The notes beneath the pieces were generated by a model, which worked only from the letters and a program-made list of their open reading frames with translations, was not told where the DNA came from and did not search any database. Position numbers and translations under genes: made by a program. A stretch of DNA of 64,000 nucleotides from Corynebacterium glyciniphilum AJ 3170 (GTDB taxonomy: Bacteria > Actinomycetota > Actinomycetes > Mycobacteriales > Mycobacteriaceae). The DNA is taken from positions 2,666,001 to 2,730,000 of the forward strand of contig NZ_CP006842.1 of the NCBI RefSeq assembly GCF_000626675.1, written 5' to 3'. Positions 45,217 to 54,006 of this stretch are shown in pieces (the first letter of the stretch is position 1; the number at the start of each line of letters is the position of its first letter).

Positions 45217-45817
45217 GGTCTTTTCCTCCACGGTCTGTTCCTTTCAGGTACCCCAGGACGGTCCGGCGGACTTCGGGGGACGGCGACCGTCCCGGCTCGG
45301 CGTTGAGATAGCAGGCGTCGATGATCGTGAGCACCCACTGCGCAGCGAAAGACGGGTCCAACGTCCTGTCGATCTGACCGTCCTGCATTGCGCGGGAGAT
45401 CAGTGCGGCAAGGCCGGCACGTTGCGTCGCGGCCGCCTGCTCCGACGCCGCGATGAGCTCGGGGTCGTGCCCCATCCTGCGCAGGGACTCCACCAGCATC
45501 CCCTGCGCATAGGGGTAGGCGGCCTCCGCTGCCAGCGCGTCGACGATCGCAAGGACCGCCTCGAGCGGGTCCGCAGCATCGGCATGCTCAGCAATGAGCC
45601 GTTCTGCGGCCGGGATGTCCTGCTCGAACGGAGCACGGAACAATGACGCTTTGTCCGGGAAGTAGTAGAAGATGCTCGCCGGACTGGTGCCGACGGCGGC
45701 GGCGATCTGCGCCACGCTGGTGTTCTCGAATCCCTGGGTCGCGAAGAGACGTGCGGCCTCGTCGGCGATCCGTGACTTCTTCCGTGCCACCTCGTCCGGG
45801 TCCGTCCGACGTGCCAT
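45209..45817 (-). CDS. TetR-family transcriptional regulator
   Basis: This 202-aa protein has the TetR helix-turn-helix (ARLFATQGFENTSVAQIAAAVGTSPASIFYYFPDK in pieces). Its helical ligand domain is unremarkable. The start is ATG 45817 with GGGAGGAC ahead. A nearly perfect 28-bp palindrome lies 23 bp upstream of the start codon and should be its own operator. The gene is coupled to the YqeB-like membrane protein, which is therefore the likely controlled function. The frame upstream to 46075 is not part of the protein. Confidence 0.9.
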   Translation of the reverse strand: MARRTDPDEVARKKSRIADEAARLFATQGFENTSVAQIAAAVGTSPASIFYYFPDKASLFRAPFEQDIPAAERLIAEHADAADPLEAVLAIVDALAAEAAYPYAQGMLVESLRRMGHDPELIAASEQAAATQRAGLAALISRAMQDGQIDRTLDPSFAAQWVLTIIDACYLNAEPGRSPSPEVRRTVLGYLKGTDRGGKDHE

Positions 45818-45840
45818 GTACTGTCCTCCCTTGCGGTCCG

Positions 45841-45868
45841 TATTATTTGACTGATCAGTCAGATAATA
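45841..45868 (-). promoter_or_regulatory. 28-bp palindromic operator of the TetR/YqeB operon
   Basis: The 14-bp centre TGACTGATCAGTCA is a perfect palindrome. It extends to 28 bp (45841-45868) with one mismatch, framed by TATTAT/ATAATA, which can double as -10 elements. It is the classical form of a TetR autoregulatory site. The following stretch to 46053 holds nothing recognisable. Confidence 0.8.
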
Positions 45869-46053
45869 CACAAGGGTGGTCGCCGGGCACACCCGCCAGG
45901 GCTCCGTCACCGGCACGCCACCTGCCGTGGGCGTAGGCTCGGGCCTCACATCGCCCACGCGCCCACTCTCCTCTGCCCTTGCGCGCCGTGGAACAGAACG
46001 ACACCGCCGTCCGGACATGCTCCCGGACGCATACGACGAGAGCGAGGAGCGCC

Positions 46054-46137
46054 GTGCTGCACGACCTACCGGCAAGCGATCTCATGGCACTGACAGGTCT
46101 ACGACCCGTCGGCGACCGCCCTCCTGCTGCCTGGTGA
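46054..46137 (+). CDS. Candidate 27-aa leader peptide upstream of putA
   Basis: A GTG-started frame encodes MLHDLPASDLMALTGLRPVG followed by DRPPAAW and TGA. GAGGAG lies just before the GTG, a good ribosome site. Four prolines, two adjacent near the end, stand upstream of the proline catabolic gene, with 74 bp between the stop and the putA ATG. A translation-sensing leader is possible. Nothing else supports it, and chance is not excluded. Confidence 0.3.
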   Translation: MLHDLPASDLMALTGLRPVGDRPPAAW

Positions 46138-46179
46138 CCGCCTCAGCCAACCAGCTCATCCCCCGTCACTGATGAACAC

Positions 46180-46197
46180 GGGTCGGCACGCCGACCC
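46180..46197 (+). promoter_or_regulatory. Hairpin directly before the putA ribosome site
   Basis: GGGTCGG (46180-46186) pairs with CCGACCC (46191-46197) around a CACG loop. The putA AGGAG begins two bases later (46200-46204). It could protect or block ribosome entry. Confidence 0.45.
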
Positions 46198-46211
46198 ACA
46201 GGAGATTGATC

Positions 46212-49200
46212 ATGTCACCGCACACGTCACCGTCCACACCCACCGCCGACACCGGTGCGACGTCCCCCGCAACCACCCGTCCCGAGAAAGCAGACGACGT
46301 GGAAGCCGTGGTCAAGCGCTCACTCGGGCTCGCCGACAACTGGCTGCAGGTCAAGGAAACGAGCAAGTCGACCAAGCAACTCGCGGACATGGTCCACGAG
46401 CCCAGTGGCGTGGAATTCACCTTCAGCTTCGTCGACCGCGTCGCCCGCCCTGAAGACAACAAGGTCGCGGCCGACGAGTTCGCCAAGATCGCCCACCCGG
46501 TCAAGCGGCAGGCACCGGTGCCGGGTTTTCTCGGCATCGTCGACCAGATCCTCATGACCGCCGGGTCAATAGCCGCGCCACTGCTTCCCCAGATTGTGAT
46601 GCCGATCGCGCGTGCGTACCTGCGCTCCGTGGTGGGACACCTCGTCCTCGACGCTGAGGGCTCGACGATGGACAAGATGCTGGACGATGCCCGCGAATCC
46701 GGCTTCCGCCTCAACATCAATCTCCTGGGCGAGGCCGTCCTCGGCGAAGACGAGGCCGTGCGCCGTCGCGACGACCTCATCGACCTGGTACGTAACCCCA
46801 AGGTCGACTACATCAGCGTCAAACCCTCCGCCGTCGTGTCCCAGCTGAACCACTGGGACCTTGACGGATCCACCGAGAGGCTGAAGGAACGGCTCCGCCC
46901 GCTCTACCGTGAAGCCCTGAAGCGCTCACCGCACCCCTTCATCAACATGGACATGGAGGAGTACAAGGACCTTGATCTCACCTTGAGGATCTTCACCGAA
47001 CTGCTCGGCGAGGACGAATTCCTCGACCTCGAGGCAGGGATCGTCCTACAGGCCTACCTCCCGGACTCCTTCGACGCGCTCCGCCAGCTCACCGACTTCG
47101 CCCAGACACGCCGTGAACGTGGCGGGGCGAAAGTCAAGGTACGGATCGTCAAGGGTGCGAACCTGTCGATGGAGCGTGTGGACGCCGAAATCCACGACTG
47201 GCCCCAGACGCCCTACCTCACGAAGGCCGAGGTGGACGCGAACTACCTCCGACTGCTCGACTGGGTCCTTCGTCCGGAATACTCCGACGCCATCCGCATC
47301 GGTGTGGCCACCCACAACGTCTTCCACATGGCGCTGGCGCACGAGCTTTCCGTCGAACGCGGCGTCGAAGACCAGATCGACGCGGAAATGCTGCAGGGCA
47401 TGGCGCCGGCCCAGGCCGAAGCCGTGCGGAACGTCGTCGGCGAGGTGATCCTCTACACCCCGGTCGTCAAGAAGGAGAACTTCGACGTCGCGGTGAGCTA
47501 CCTCGTCCGCCGCCTCGAGGAGAACGGCGCCAAGCAGAACTTCCTGTACGCCATGTTCACTCCCGAAGATGACGAAGAGACCGGCATGACCCCCATGGAG
47601 GGGCAGCGCGAACGCTACCTTGCCGCGGTTCGAGACCGGTGGTCCACCGACGCCGGGCCCCGTCGTACACAGGACCGCGCCGAGGAGTCCCGCGAGAAAC
47701 TCGGTGCCCGCTCTGCCAGCGTCCCCGGCAACTTCGTCAACGAGCCGGATACGGACTCCGACCTGCCGGCCAACCGTGAGTGGGCTGCACGTATCGTCGA
47801 CCCGTCCTCCGACCCCGGCCCGGCGGTCAGCGAGGAGGTCTCCGACCCCGCCACCGTCGACAAGGCCGTCGAACGCGCCCTGGAAGCACACGATGCCTGG
47901 GCGTCGAAAACCGGCGCAGAGCGCGCCGAGATGCTGGACCGTGCCGCCGATGCCCTCGCCGACAACCGCCACCGCCTTATCGCTGCCGCCGTCCACGAGG
48001 CGGGCAAGACGGTAGCGGAAACCGACCCCGAAGTCTCCGAGGCCATCGACTTCTGCCGGTACTACGCGGAATCTGCGCGCAAGATCGACCGTCACCGCGG
48101 CTCCACCTTCACCCCCTACCGGACGGTGGCCGTCGTCCCACCATGGAACTTCCCGATCGCGATCCCCGTCGGCGGCTGCATGGCCGCACTGGCCGCCGGA
48201 GCCTGCGTGATCATCAAACCGGCACCGCAGACCCTGCGCATCGCCGAGATCTTCGTCGAGGCACTGCGCGAGGCGGGCATCACCGAGGACATGCTGCAGC
48301 TCATCAACGCCGATGAAGGTGAAGCAGGTAAACGCCTGGTGTCGCACGAGGACATCGATTCGGTGATCTTCACCGGCGGATCCGAAACTGCACGGCTGTT
48401 CCGTTCCTGGGATCCCCGGATGGTCATCAACGCCGAGACCTCCGGAAAGAACGCGATCATCGTCACCCCGGCGGCGGACCCGGACCTGGCGGTGTCGGAC
48501 ATCCTGGCGTCCGCCTACGGCCACGCCGGTCAGAAATGCTCCGCCGCGTCGCTGATCATCACCGTGGGTTCCATGGGCAAGTCCAAGCGGTTCATGGGAC
48601 AGCTGGTCGATGCCGTGAAATCACTGAACGTCGGCCCGGGGCACGACATTTCCACCGACATGAACGGGATCATCGAACCGGCGGGAGACAAACTCCTGCG
48701 CGGACTCACCAAGCTGGACAAGGGCGAGAAGTGGCTGGTGAAACCCGAACCGCTGAACGGGACCGCGGAAGACGCCACCCTGTGGAGTCCCGGACTGCGC
48801 GACAATGTGCGCCCCGGCGCCTGGTTCCACACCCACGAGTGCTTCGGGCCGGTCGCCGGCGTCATGCACGCCGATACCCTGGAGGAAGCCATCGAATGGC
48901 AGAACTCCACGGGATACGGGCTGACGGCCGGCCTGCACACCATCGACCGTGACGAGACGGCTTTCTGGCGCGACCGGGTTGAAGCCGGCAACGTCTACGT
49001 TGAACGCGGCATCACCGGTGCCATCGTCCAACGGCAGTCCTTCGGCGGGTGGAAAGGCTCCTCAATCGGCAGCGGTGCCAAAGCCGGCGGCCCCAACTAC
49101 GTGGCCCAGCAAGGACGCTGGACTGAAGGAGACATCAGCGAGCTCCACAGCGGCAGCGTCTCCACCGCGATCACCCAGATGCTGCGTGAGTTCCACGGTC

Positions 49201-49736
49201 TGGCGCACCCGGTGCTCACCGAGGACGACCACCGCTGGCTCCGCCGCGCCGCAGAGTCGGACGCGCAGGCCTGGACCTCAGAGTTCGGTATCGAACACGA
49301 CCGGACGGCTCTGGTGGTGGAGTCCAACGTCTTCCGTTACCGGCCCCTGCTGGAACCGTTGCGCGTGCGTATCGGCGCCCACGCCAACCTTCGTGACCTG
49401 CTGCGCCTCTACCTCGGCGCATCGGTGACGGGGACGGAACTCAAGGTGTCCGCCGCACCGGCCGTCACCTCGGAGATGGGTGAGCTGGCCAACCGGATCC
49501 GCATGGTCTCCGACATGGAGTTTGCCGCTGAAATCGGGGTGCAGCCCAGTGTGCGGATCCGCACTCTGGGTGACGTCGACGAGAATCTCTACGAGGCCGC
49601 CGCACGCTCAGGCTCGGTCGTCCTCGACCAGCCGGTCCTTCCGGACGGCCGGCGGGAGCTGCTGCCGATGCTCCTGGAGCAGGCCGTAACCACCACCGAG
49701 CACCGCTTCGGCTACATCCACGGCACCACGCCGTAA
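46212..49736 (+). CDS. putA: Bifunctional proline dehydrogenase / pyrroline-5-carboxylate dehydrogenase
   Basis: PutA oxidises proline to glutamate in two steps, feeding electrons through FAD to quinone and then NAD+. The 1174-aa protein has an N-terminal proline dehydrogenase barrel (residues about 110-450, with KGANLSMERVDAEIHDW and YLVRRLEENGA). The P5C dehydrogenase domain (about 530-1000) has VVPPWNFPIAIPVGG, FTGGSETARLF and the catalytic Cys in GHAGQKCSAASLII. The last 150 residues form an extra C-terminal region typical of the actinobacterial type. No DNA-binding RHH domain is seen at the N-terminus, so it should be enzyme only. I chose ATG 46212 with AGGAG seven bases upstream, over TTG 46206. 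Confidence 0.96.
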   Translation: MSPHTSPSTPTADTGATSPATTRPEKADDVEAVVKRSLGLADNWLQVKETSKSTKQLADMVHEPSGVEFTFSFVDRVARPEDNKVAADEFAKIAHPVKRQAPVPGFLGIVDQILMTAGSIAAPLLPQIVMPIARAYLRSVVGHLVLDAEGSTMDKMLDDARESGFRLNINLLGEAVLGEDEAVRRRDDLIDLVRNPKVDYISVKPSAVVSQLNHWDLDGSTERLKERLRPLYREALKRSPHPFINMDMEEYKDLDLTLRIFTELLGEDEFLDLEAGIVLQAYLPDSFDALRQLTDFAQTRRERGGAKVKVRIVKGANLSMERVDAEIHDWPQTPYLTKAEVDANYLRLLDWVLRPEYSDAIRIGVATHNVFHMALAHELSVERGVEDQIDAEMLQGMAPAQAEAVRNVVGEVILYTPVVKKENFDVAVSYLVRRLEENGAKQNFLYAMFTPEDDEETGMTPMEGQRERYLAAVRDRWSTDAGPRRTQDRAEESREKLGARSASVPGNFVNEPDTDSDLPANREWAARIVDPSSDPGPAVSEEVSDPATVDKAVERALEAHDAWASKTGAERAEMLDRAADALADNRHRLIAAAVHEAGKTVAETDPEVSEAIDFCRYYAESARKIDRHRGSTFTPYRTVAVVPPWNFPIAIPVGGCMAALAAGACVIIKPAPQTLRIAEIFVEALREAGITEDMLQLINADEGEAGKRLVSHEDIDSVIFTGGSETARLFRSWDPRMVINAETSGKNAIIVTPAADPDLAVSDILASAYGHAGQKCSAASLIITVGSMGKSKRFMGQLVDAVKSLNVGPGHDISTDMNGIIEPAGDKLLRGLTKLDKGEKWLVKPEPLNGTAEDATLWSPGLRDNVRPGAWFHTHECFGPVAGVMHADTLEEAIEWQNSTGYGLTAGLHTIDRDETAFWRDRVEAGNVYVERGITGAIVQRQSFGGWKGSSIGSGAKAGGPNYVAQQGRWTEGDISELHSGSVSTAITQMLREFHGLAHPVLTEDDHRWLRRAAESDAQAWTSEFGIEHDRTALVVESNVFRYRPLLEPLRVRIGAHANLRDLLRLYLGASVTGTELKVSAAPAVTSEMGELANRIRMVSDMEFAAEIGVQPSVRIRTLGDVDENLYEAAARSGSVVLDQPVLPDGRRELLPMLLEQAVTTTEHRFGYIHGTTP

Positions 49737-49800
49737 GTAGTTGTGGGGCGGGTGCGGGTCCGCCGTAACCTCCACGCCGCTCCCCGTCACGCTCGCCTGA

Positions 49801-49850
49801 CCCCGGGCTGTTGTTGGTCTTAGCCTCCGAAAACCAACAACGGCCCGGGG
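49801..49850 (+). terminator. Inverted repeat after putA, related to the one after pgi
   Basis: The 18-bp arms CCCCGGGCTGTTGTTGGT and ACCAACAACGGCCCGGGG (one G-T pair) surround a 14-nt loop, followed by TTTCG. Sequence and length match the stem-loop at 62975-63024, including GTTGGT/ACCAAC and the GAAAA before the second arm. Confidence 0.75.
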
Positions 49851-49903
49851 TTTCGCGATGCGGCATCGTTCCAGGTCCATAATCGATGACTACAATCATC
49901 CCC

Positions 49904-50518
49904 ATGACAACCCCAGCCATCTCGGCGTACGGATCCCGTGCCGAGGAGTACACCGAGGCCGTGGGGCACATCGATCATGTCGAGAACGCGGATCTCGAAC
50001 TGGTCAGTGCCTGGGCTCAGAGCGTCGACGGCCCGATCCTCGACGTCGGTTGCGGTCCCGGTCAGTGGACGCACTGGTTGCACGATCAGGGCGTCGACAT
50101 CGCGGGCGTGGATCCCGTCTCGGAGTTCATCGACCTGGCACGGCAGACGTATCCAGACGTCCCCTACCGCCTCGGACGTGCCGAGGAACTCGACGTCCCA
50201 ACCGCGTCCCTCGGAGGAGTCCTGGCCTGGTACTCCTTGATCCACTCCACCCCGACCGACGTTGCTGCGGCACTCAGGGAGTTCTCCCGGTGTGTGCGGC
50301 CCGGAGGGGGCCTGCTGCTCGGATTCTTCACGGCCGCCGAGCACGGAACCTTCGGCCATGCCGTCGCCACGGCCTACTACTGGCCACTCACGTCACTGAT
50401 GCCACTCGTCGAGGACGCCGGGTTCACCGTCACCCACGCTGCGACGCGCCCCGGGCGTCCTGAGCGCGCTCACGGGGAGATCATCGCGGTCAGGAAAAGC
50501 GACGCTACGTCCCCTTGA
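49904..50518 (+). CDS. Class I SAM-dependent methyltransferase
   Basis: This 204-aa Rossmann-fold methyltransferase has motif I PILDVGCGPGQWTHWL and the acidic ribose-binding residue in IAGVDPVSEF. Motif post-I/IV is GGVLAWYSLIHSTP, followed by RCVRPGGGLLLGFF. The substrate is unknown. ATG 49904 follows TACAAT (49891-49896) by seven bases, so the message is probably leaderless; the frame's earlier ATG at 49886 would lie upstream of that start point. The end overlaps the convergent rtcB by 14 bp. Confidence 0.85.
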   Translation: MTTPAISAYGSRAEEYTEAVGHIDHVENADLELVSAWAQSVDGPILDVGCGPGQWTHWLHDQGVDIAGVDPVSEFIDLARQTYPDVPYRLGRAEELDVPTASLGGVLAWYSLIHSTPTDVAAALREFSRCVRPGGGLLLGFFTAAEHGTFGHAVATAYYWPLTSLMPLVEDAGFTVTHAATRPGRPERAHGEIIAVRKSDATSP

Positions 50519-51704
50519 CGTTCATCACCTGACGCAGCTTGTGCACCACCCGAACCAACGGCTCTGCGTCTGCCATCACCACGTCAATGTCCTTGTACGC
50601 GTCCGGAATCTCATCGACGAATGCGTCACCGGGACGGTAGACGATGCCGTCCATCCGGGCGTCCAGGTCGTCCGCGCTGAACCGCTTACGCGCCTGGTTC
50701 CGTGAGAACCGACGTCCGGCGCCGTGGGGTGCCGAGCGCAGGCCCGGCGTGAACCCGCGCCCCTCGACCACGTAGGACGCTGTTCCCATGGAGCCGGGGA
50801 TCAGGGCTTTCACACCCTCATCCGCGCGGACCGCACCCTTACGGGTCAGCCACACCGTCCGTCCGTAGTGCTGTTCTTCGACGGTGTAGTTGTGGTGGCA
50901 GTTGATCCGTTCGGTCTCCTCGACCTGCCTGCCGACCCACTCACCGAGCAGGGTGGAGAACCTGTCCATCATCTCCTCGCGGTTCAACCAGGCGAACCGC
51001 TGCGCCCAGGCGAGATCCCGCAGGTAGGAGTCGAACTCGGGAGTACCTTCGGGCAGGTAGGCGAGGTCCTGGTCCGGGAGCTGCACCCAGAACTTCCGCA
51101 TCAGCCGCTGAGCGGTCTTGATGTGCTTCTGCGCGATCTTGTTGCCGACGCCGCGTGAGCCGGAGTGCAGGAACATCCAGACCCGGTCCTCCTCGTCGAG
51201 ACACAACTCGATGAAGTGGTTACCGCCACCAAGTGACCCCAGCTGCTGACGCCACTTCTTCGAGTGCCCCAGGTCCACGCCGGTCTCCTCCGCCATGGTG
51301 GCGAGCTCACGGGTCCTGGCCTCGGCGGTGCCGCCCAGTACCCACCCGTTGTAGTTGCCCGGGGAGAGCGGAATGGCGAGCTCAATGGCGTCCCGCAACT
51401 CCGTGAGTTCCCGTCCGACCAGGTCACTGCTGGTGAACGATGTGCGTACGCCGATCATTCCGCAGCCGATGTCCACGCCGACAGCAGCAGGGATGACTGC
51501 CCGCTCGGTCCCGAAGACCGTACCGACGGACGAGCCTTTGCCGAAGTGCGCATCGGGCATCAGGGCGACGTGGGGGAAGACGAAGGGCAGACTGGCAAGC
51601 TGGCGTGCCTGGTCAAGGGTGTTGTCGTCGACGTCGGAGGCGAAGCCGAGGAGCTTGTTCTCCTTCAGCGTCACTCCCGGTATGCCGACGGAGTCAGTGG
51701 ACAT
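50505..51704 (-). CDS. rtcB: RtcB-type RNA-splicing ligase
   Basis: RtcB joins 2',3'-cyclic phosphate or 3'-phosphate RNA ends to 5'-OH ends using GTP and Mn2+, and in bacteria it repairs cleaved RNAs. The 399-aa protein is of the short bacterial form. It has LMPDAHFGKGSSVGTVF, AVGVDIGCGMIGVRT with the metal Asp/Cys, LGGGNHFIELC, LHSGSRGVGNKIA, NCHHNYTVEE, and the guanylate-accepting His in SAPHGAGRRFSRNQA. No archease, RtcA or RtcR gene lies nearby. I chose ATG 51704 (MSTDSVGIPG) with AAAGGACG. The frame to 51773 is extension only. Confidence 0.93.
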   Translation of the reverse strand: MSTDSVGIPGVTLKENKLLGFASDVDDNTLDQARQLASLPFVFPHVALMPDAHFGKGSSVGTVFGTERAVIPAAVGVDIGCGMIGVRTSFTSSDLVGRELTELRDAIELAIPLSPGNYNGWVLGGTAEARTRELATMAEETGVDLGHSKKWRQQLGSLGGGNHFIELCLDEEDRVWMFLHSGSRGVGNKIAQKHIKTAQRLMRKFWVQLPDQDLAYLPEGTPEFDSYLRDLAWAQRFAWLNREEMMDRFSTLLGEWVGRQVEETERINCHHNYTVEEQHYGRTVWLTRKGAVRADEGVKALIPGSMGTASYVVEGRGFTPGLRSAPHGAGRRFSRNQARKRFSADDLDARMDGIVYRPGDAFVDEIPDAYKDIDVVMADAEPLVRVVHKLRQVMNVKGT

Positions 51705-51818
51705 GATGGTCGTCCTTTCTGGTGAAAGGGCGAAGCAATCAGGCGCACGTCCGGAGAGGGACTCTGCCGCCACGCGGGTCTACCACTGGTGGCAGATCCT
51801 CAGCGGCCTTAAGGCTCT

Positions 51819-51845
51819 CAGCGTGATCAGCGTGATCAGCGTGAT
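51819..51845. repeat. Three perfect 9-bp tandem repeats upstream of rtcB
   Basis: CAGCGTGAT occurs three times without a gap. The repeats lie 115-141 bp upstream of the rtcB start, in a 440-bp stretch (51705-52145) with no established gene. Confidence 0.7.
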
Positions 51846-51907
51846 GTCTCAAGCGTGACATTCGTCCGGACGGGGCACCGACGCCTCGCCCGGAACATGG
51901 GTGAGAG

Positions 51908-52030
51908 TCAGTGAAGGCTGCGTAGCTGCAGCGACCCCGTAAAGAGGGCAGCGGGCAACTTGGCGGGCACCGGCAGGTGCTGTTGCACATGCAGGCGCTG
52001 GACCTGGCGGTCACGATGCTTCGCGTCCAT
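51908..52030 (-). CDS. Candidate 40-aa ORF in the rtcB upstream region
   Basis: ATG 52030 follows AAAGGGAG by the right distance. It encodes MDAKHRDRQVQRLHVQQHLP and 20 more residues (VPAKLPAALFTGSLQLRSLH), ending in TGA at 51908. It is basic and Gln/Leu-rich, with no family I recognise. It could be a leader ORF, a gene remnant or chance. Only the ribosome site supports it. Confidence 0.25.
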   Translation of the reverse strand: MDAKHRDRQVQRLHVQQHLPVPAKLPAALFTGSLQLRSLH

Positions 52031-52145
52031 GCCGCTCCCTTTCCCGGAACACTGACTCGTCATTGGCTTTTACCCGGGGCGTCGTGCTCCGGGCCGCTTG
52101 ATCATGGCACAGGATCCTCAGTTCGACAAGGGCTCCCTGCGATCT

Positions 52146-52481
52146 CTACCGGTCTGGGTGGTGCGGGGCGTCCCCATTTCCTTTCGCACGGATACGAGCG
52201 ATTCCCGCCGCCAGTGCTTCCGCATCGCTCTTACTCACCGCTGGATAGGAACCGTATTCGACGCGCTCTTCAGGGTCCGGTCCGCTCTCACTCCCCATCG
52301 ACACGAAGATCCGCAGTACGTCGGCGGCTGTGGGTTGCGCATAGTCCGAGATCCTGTCGACTTCCGGGGAATATTCGTCGTCCGGCAAGCCGTCTTCGTC
52401 GATTTCCCGGAGAATGTCGCGGAGTCCCCAGGGGTCTACCTCGTAAAACAGAGCAAGGAGTTCTTAGCGGTGCTCGTCCAT
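52146..52481 (-). pseudogene. Small hypothetical gene interrupted by an in-frame TAA
   Basis: Reading from ATG 52481 gives MDEHR, then TAA (52466-52464), then ELLALFYEVDPWGLRDILRE and IDEDGLPDDEYSPEVDRISD, followed by about 65 further residues ending HHPDR at 52146. The stretch after the stop looks like genuine protein. The ELLALFYEVDPWGL...DGLPDDEY pattern resembles small acidic actinobacterial proteins of unknown role. After the TAA the only usual start codon is a TTG at 52388, which would lose that conserved-looking part. I read it as a gene broken at codon 6, though a start I cannot see, recoding or a sequence error is possible. No strong ribosome site precedes the ATG. Confidence 0.5.
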
Positions 52482-52573
52482 GCCAGCCAGGCTACATCGT
52501 GTCTCCTGCAGGGCCACCGCTATCAGCGTGCTCTACGGCGGACAACAACCCAAGCGGCGCACCATATGATGCC

Positions 52574-52635
52574 GCAGAACACCAGGGTCATGTCGGTCTT
52601 GAGGGGCCGAGACCGACATAACCCCGGGGTCCTGC
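52574..52635 (-). repeat. 62-bp palindrome A, downstream of galK
   Basis: Two 25-nt arms pair with about four mismatches around a 12-nt loop. It begins 36 bp past the galK stop, so it can serve as its terminator, but has no U-tract. It is 44/62 identical, by my hand alignment, to palindrome B at 58217-58278, with nearly all differences in the loop. Confidence 0.75.
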
Positions 52636-52671
52636 GAAGGGAGGAGCATCACAGGACGTGCCGCAACACAG

Positions 52672-54006
52672 CTAGTGGACCCGACGCGCGCCGGCAGACG
52701 GGTCAGCGGTGAAGAACGTCGGGACAGGAAAATTCCGCTCACGGGCAGCCGCAGCAACACCCGAGGCAACGGGCTCCACCTGGCCATTCCTCACGATCGC
52801 GATCACGCTGCCGCCAAACCCTCCCCCGGTCATCCGCGCACCCAGCGCCCCACAGGCCAGCGCCGTCTCCTGTGCGCAGTCCAGTTCCGGCACCGTCACC
52901 TCGTACAGGTCGCGGAGGCTGGCGTGGCTGGCATTCATAAGCTCTCCGAGTGAGCCGGGCGAGCCGCATGAACCGCCGGAGTCAGCGAACGCCCGACCCT
53001 CCCGCAGCATCGGTACCGCGTCGTCCCTGGTCCGTCGGATCTCGTTGACGACATGGTGGACCCGGCGCAGCGCGGTCCGGGTGGTCTCATCCTGCGTCAT
53101 CCCCGTATCATCCAGCAGGTCACGGGCTACCCGCGTGGTTGACCAGGAGGTCACGGCGTCCTGCAGCGGGGAGGCATCCGACGACCTCTCCACCACCTCC
53201 CCCAGCGTCGCAACGCCGAGATAGTTCGCAACGGCGTCGATGACCCCACGTCGCGATGCATACTGGCCGTCGACAAGGCGATGTTGTGCATTGGTGTTAA
53301 TGATCAGCAACGACAGTCCCTCTGCCGCGAGGTCGCAGGGAACCATCTCGACCGAGTCGTCGAGGAAATCGACGGCCAATGCCATGCCCGCACGCCCGTA
53401 GAACGCGCTGCGCTGGTCAAGCCCGCCGGTCGACGCCCCGACGACCTCGTTCTCTGCCCGCATGCACGCCGTAACCAGCCGCGGAAGCGCCTCCGTATCT
53501 GGCACCCGTCCGGCGGCGAGTTCATAGGCGGCCAGCGCGACGGAGCACTCGAGTGCCGCGGAACTGGACAAGCCGGCGCCGACGGGGACATCGGACACCA
53601 AGGCGATATCCAGACCATCGCAGTGCGAAATCACACCGTCCTGGAGCCCCGCCCACACGGCGCCGGCAGCGTAGCCGGCCCAGCCGTCGGGCCTGCCCGG
53701 GCCGACAGCATCCAGGCTGATCTCCACGTACTCGGCAGCATCCGCCCCCGGCAACACCGACACCAGACGCAACAGACGGTCAGCCCGACGCCCCACCGCG
53801 GCGGCGGTGTTCTGCGGCAGCGCGAACGGCAGGGACATCCCACCGGCGTAGTCGACATGCTCGCCGATGAGGTTTACCCGCCCCGGCGCAGCCCACACAC
53901 CCTCACAGTGCGCGCTGTCACCGAAGTGGACAGCGAAGAGCGCGCAGGCATCGGACGCGAGACGGTGGTCGTCGCGGGTCGTCCACCAGACTGGTGTCAC
54001 TGCCAT
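52672..54006 (-). CDS. galK: Galactokinase
   Basis: GalK phosphorylates alpha-D-galactose at C1 in the Leloir pathway. The 444-aa GHMP kinase has the galactose-binding signature APGRVNLIGEHVDYAGGMSLP, the ATP loop VPVGAGLSSSAALECSVAL, and the C-terminal ARMTGGGFGGSVIAIV. I chose ATG 54006, which overlaps the galT stop by 10 bp. The reading frame runs on to 54222 but has no homology there. It is the last gene of the galM-SSS-orf-galT-galK unit. Confidence 0.94.
   Translation of the reverse strand: MAVTPVWWTTRDDHRLASDACALFAVHFGDSAHCEGVWAAPGRVNLIGEHVDYAGGMSLPFALPQNTAAAVGRRADRLLRLVSVLPGADAAEYVEISLDAVGPGRPDGWAGYAAGAVWAGLQDGVISHCDGLDIALVSDVPVGAGLSSSAALECSVALAAYELAAGRVPDTEALPRLVTACMRAENEVVGASTGGLDQRSAFYGRAGMALAVDFLDDSVEMVPCDLAAEGLSLLIINTNAQHRLVDGQYASRRGVIDAVANYLGVATLGEVVERSSDASPLQDAVTSWSTTRVARDLLDDTGMTQDETTRTALRRVHHVVNEIRRTRDDAVPMLREGRAFADSGGSCGSPGSLGELMNASHASLRDLYEVTVPELDCAQETALACGALGARMTGGGFGGSVIAIVRNGQVEPVASGVAAAARERNFPVPTFFTADPSAGARRVH

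Noticed and set aside
46017..46172. 51-codon ATG frame upstream of putA
   Set aside because: No ribosome site and shadow-like Arg/Ser composition. The shorter GTG frame at 46054 has a clear site.
47046..48524. 492-codon minus-strand open frame
   Set aside because: Antisense shadow inside putA.
51739..52014. 91-codon minus frame upstream of rtcB
   Set aside because: Cys/Ser/Arg-rich, GTG start without ribosome site, and partly made of the 9-bp repeats. The overlapping 40-aa frame has better support.
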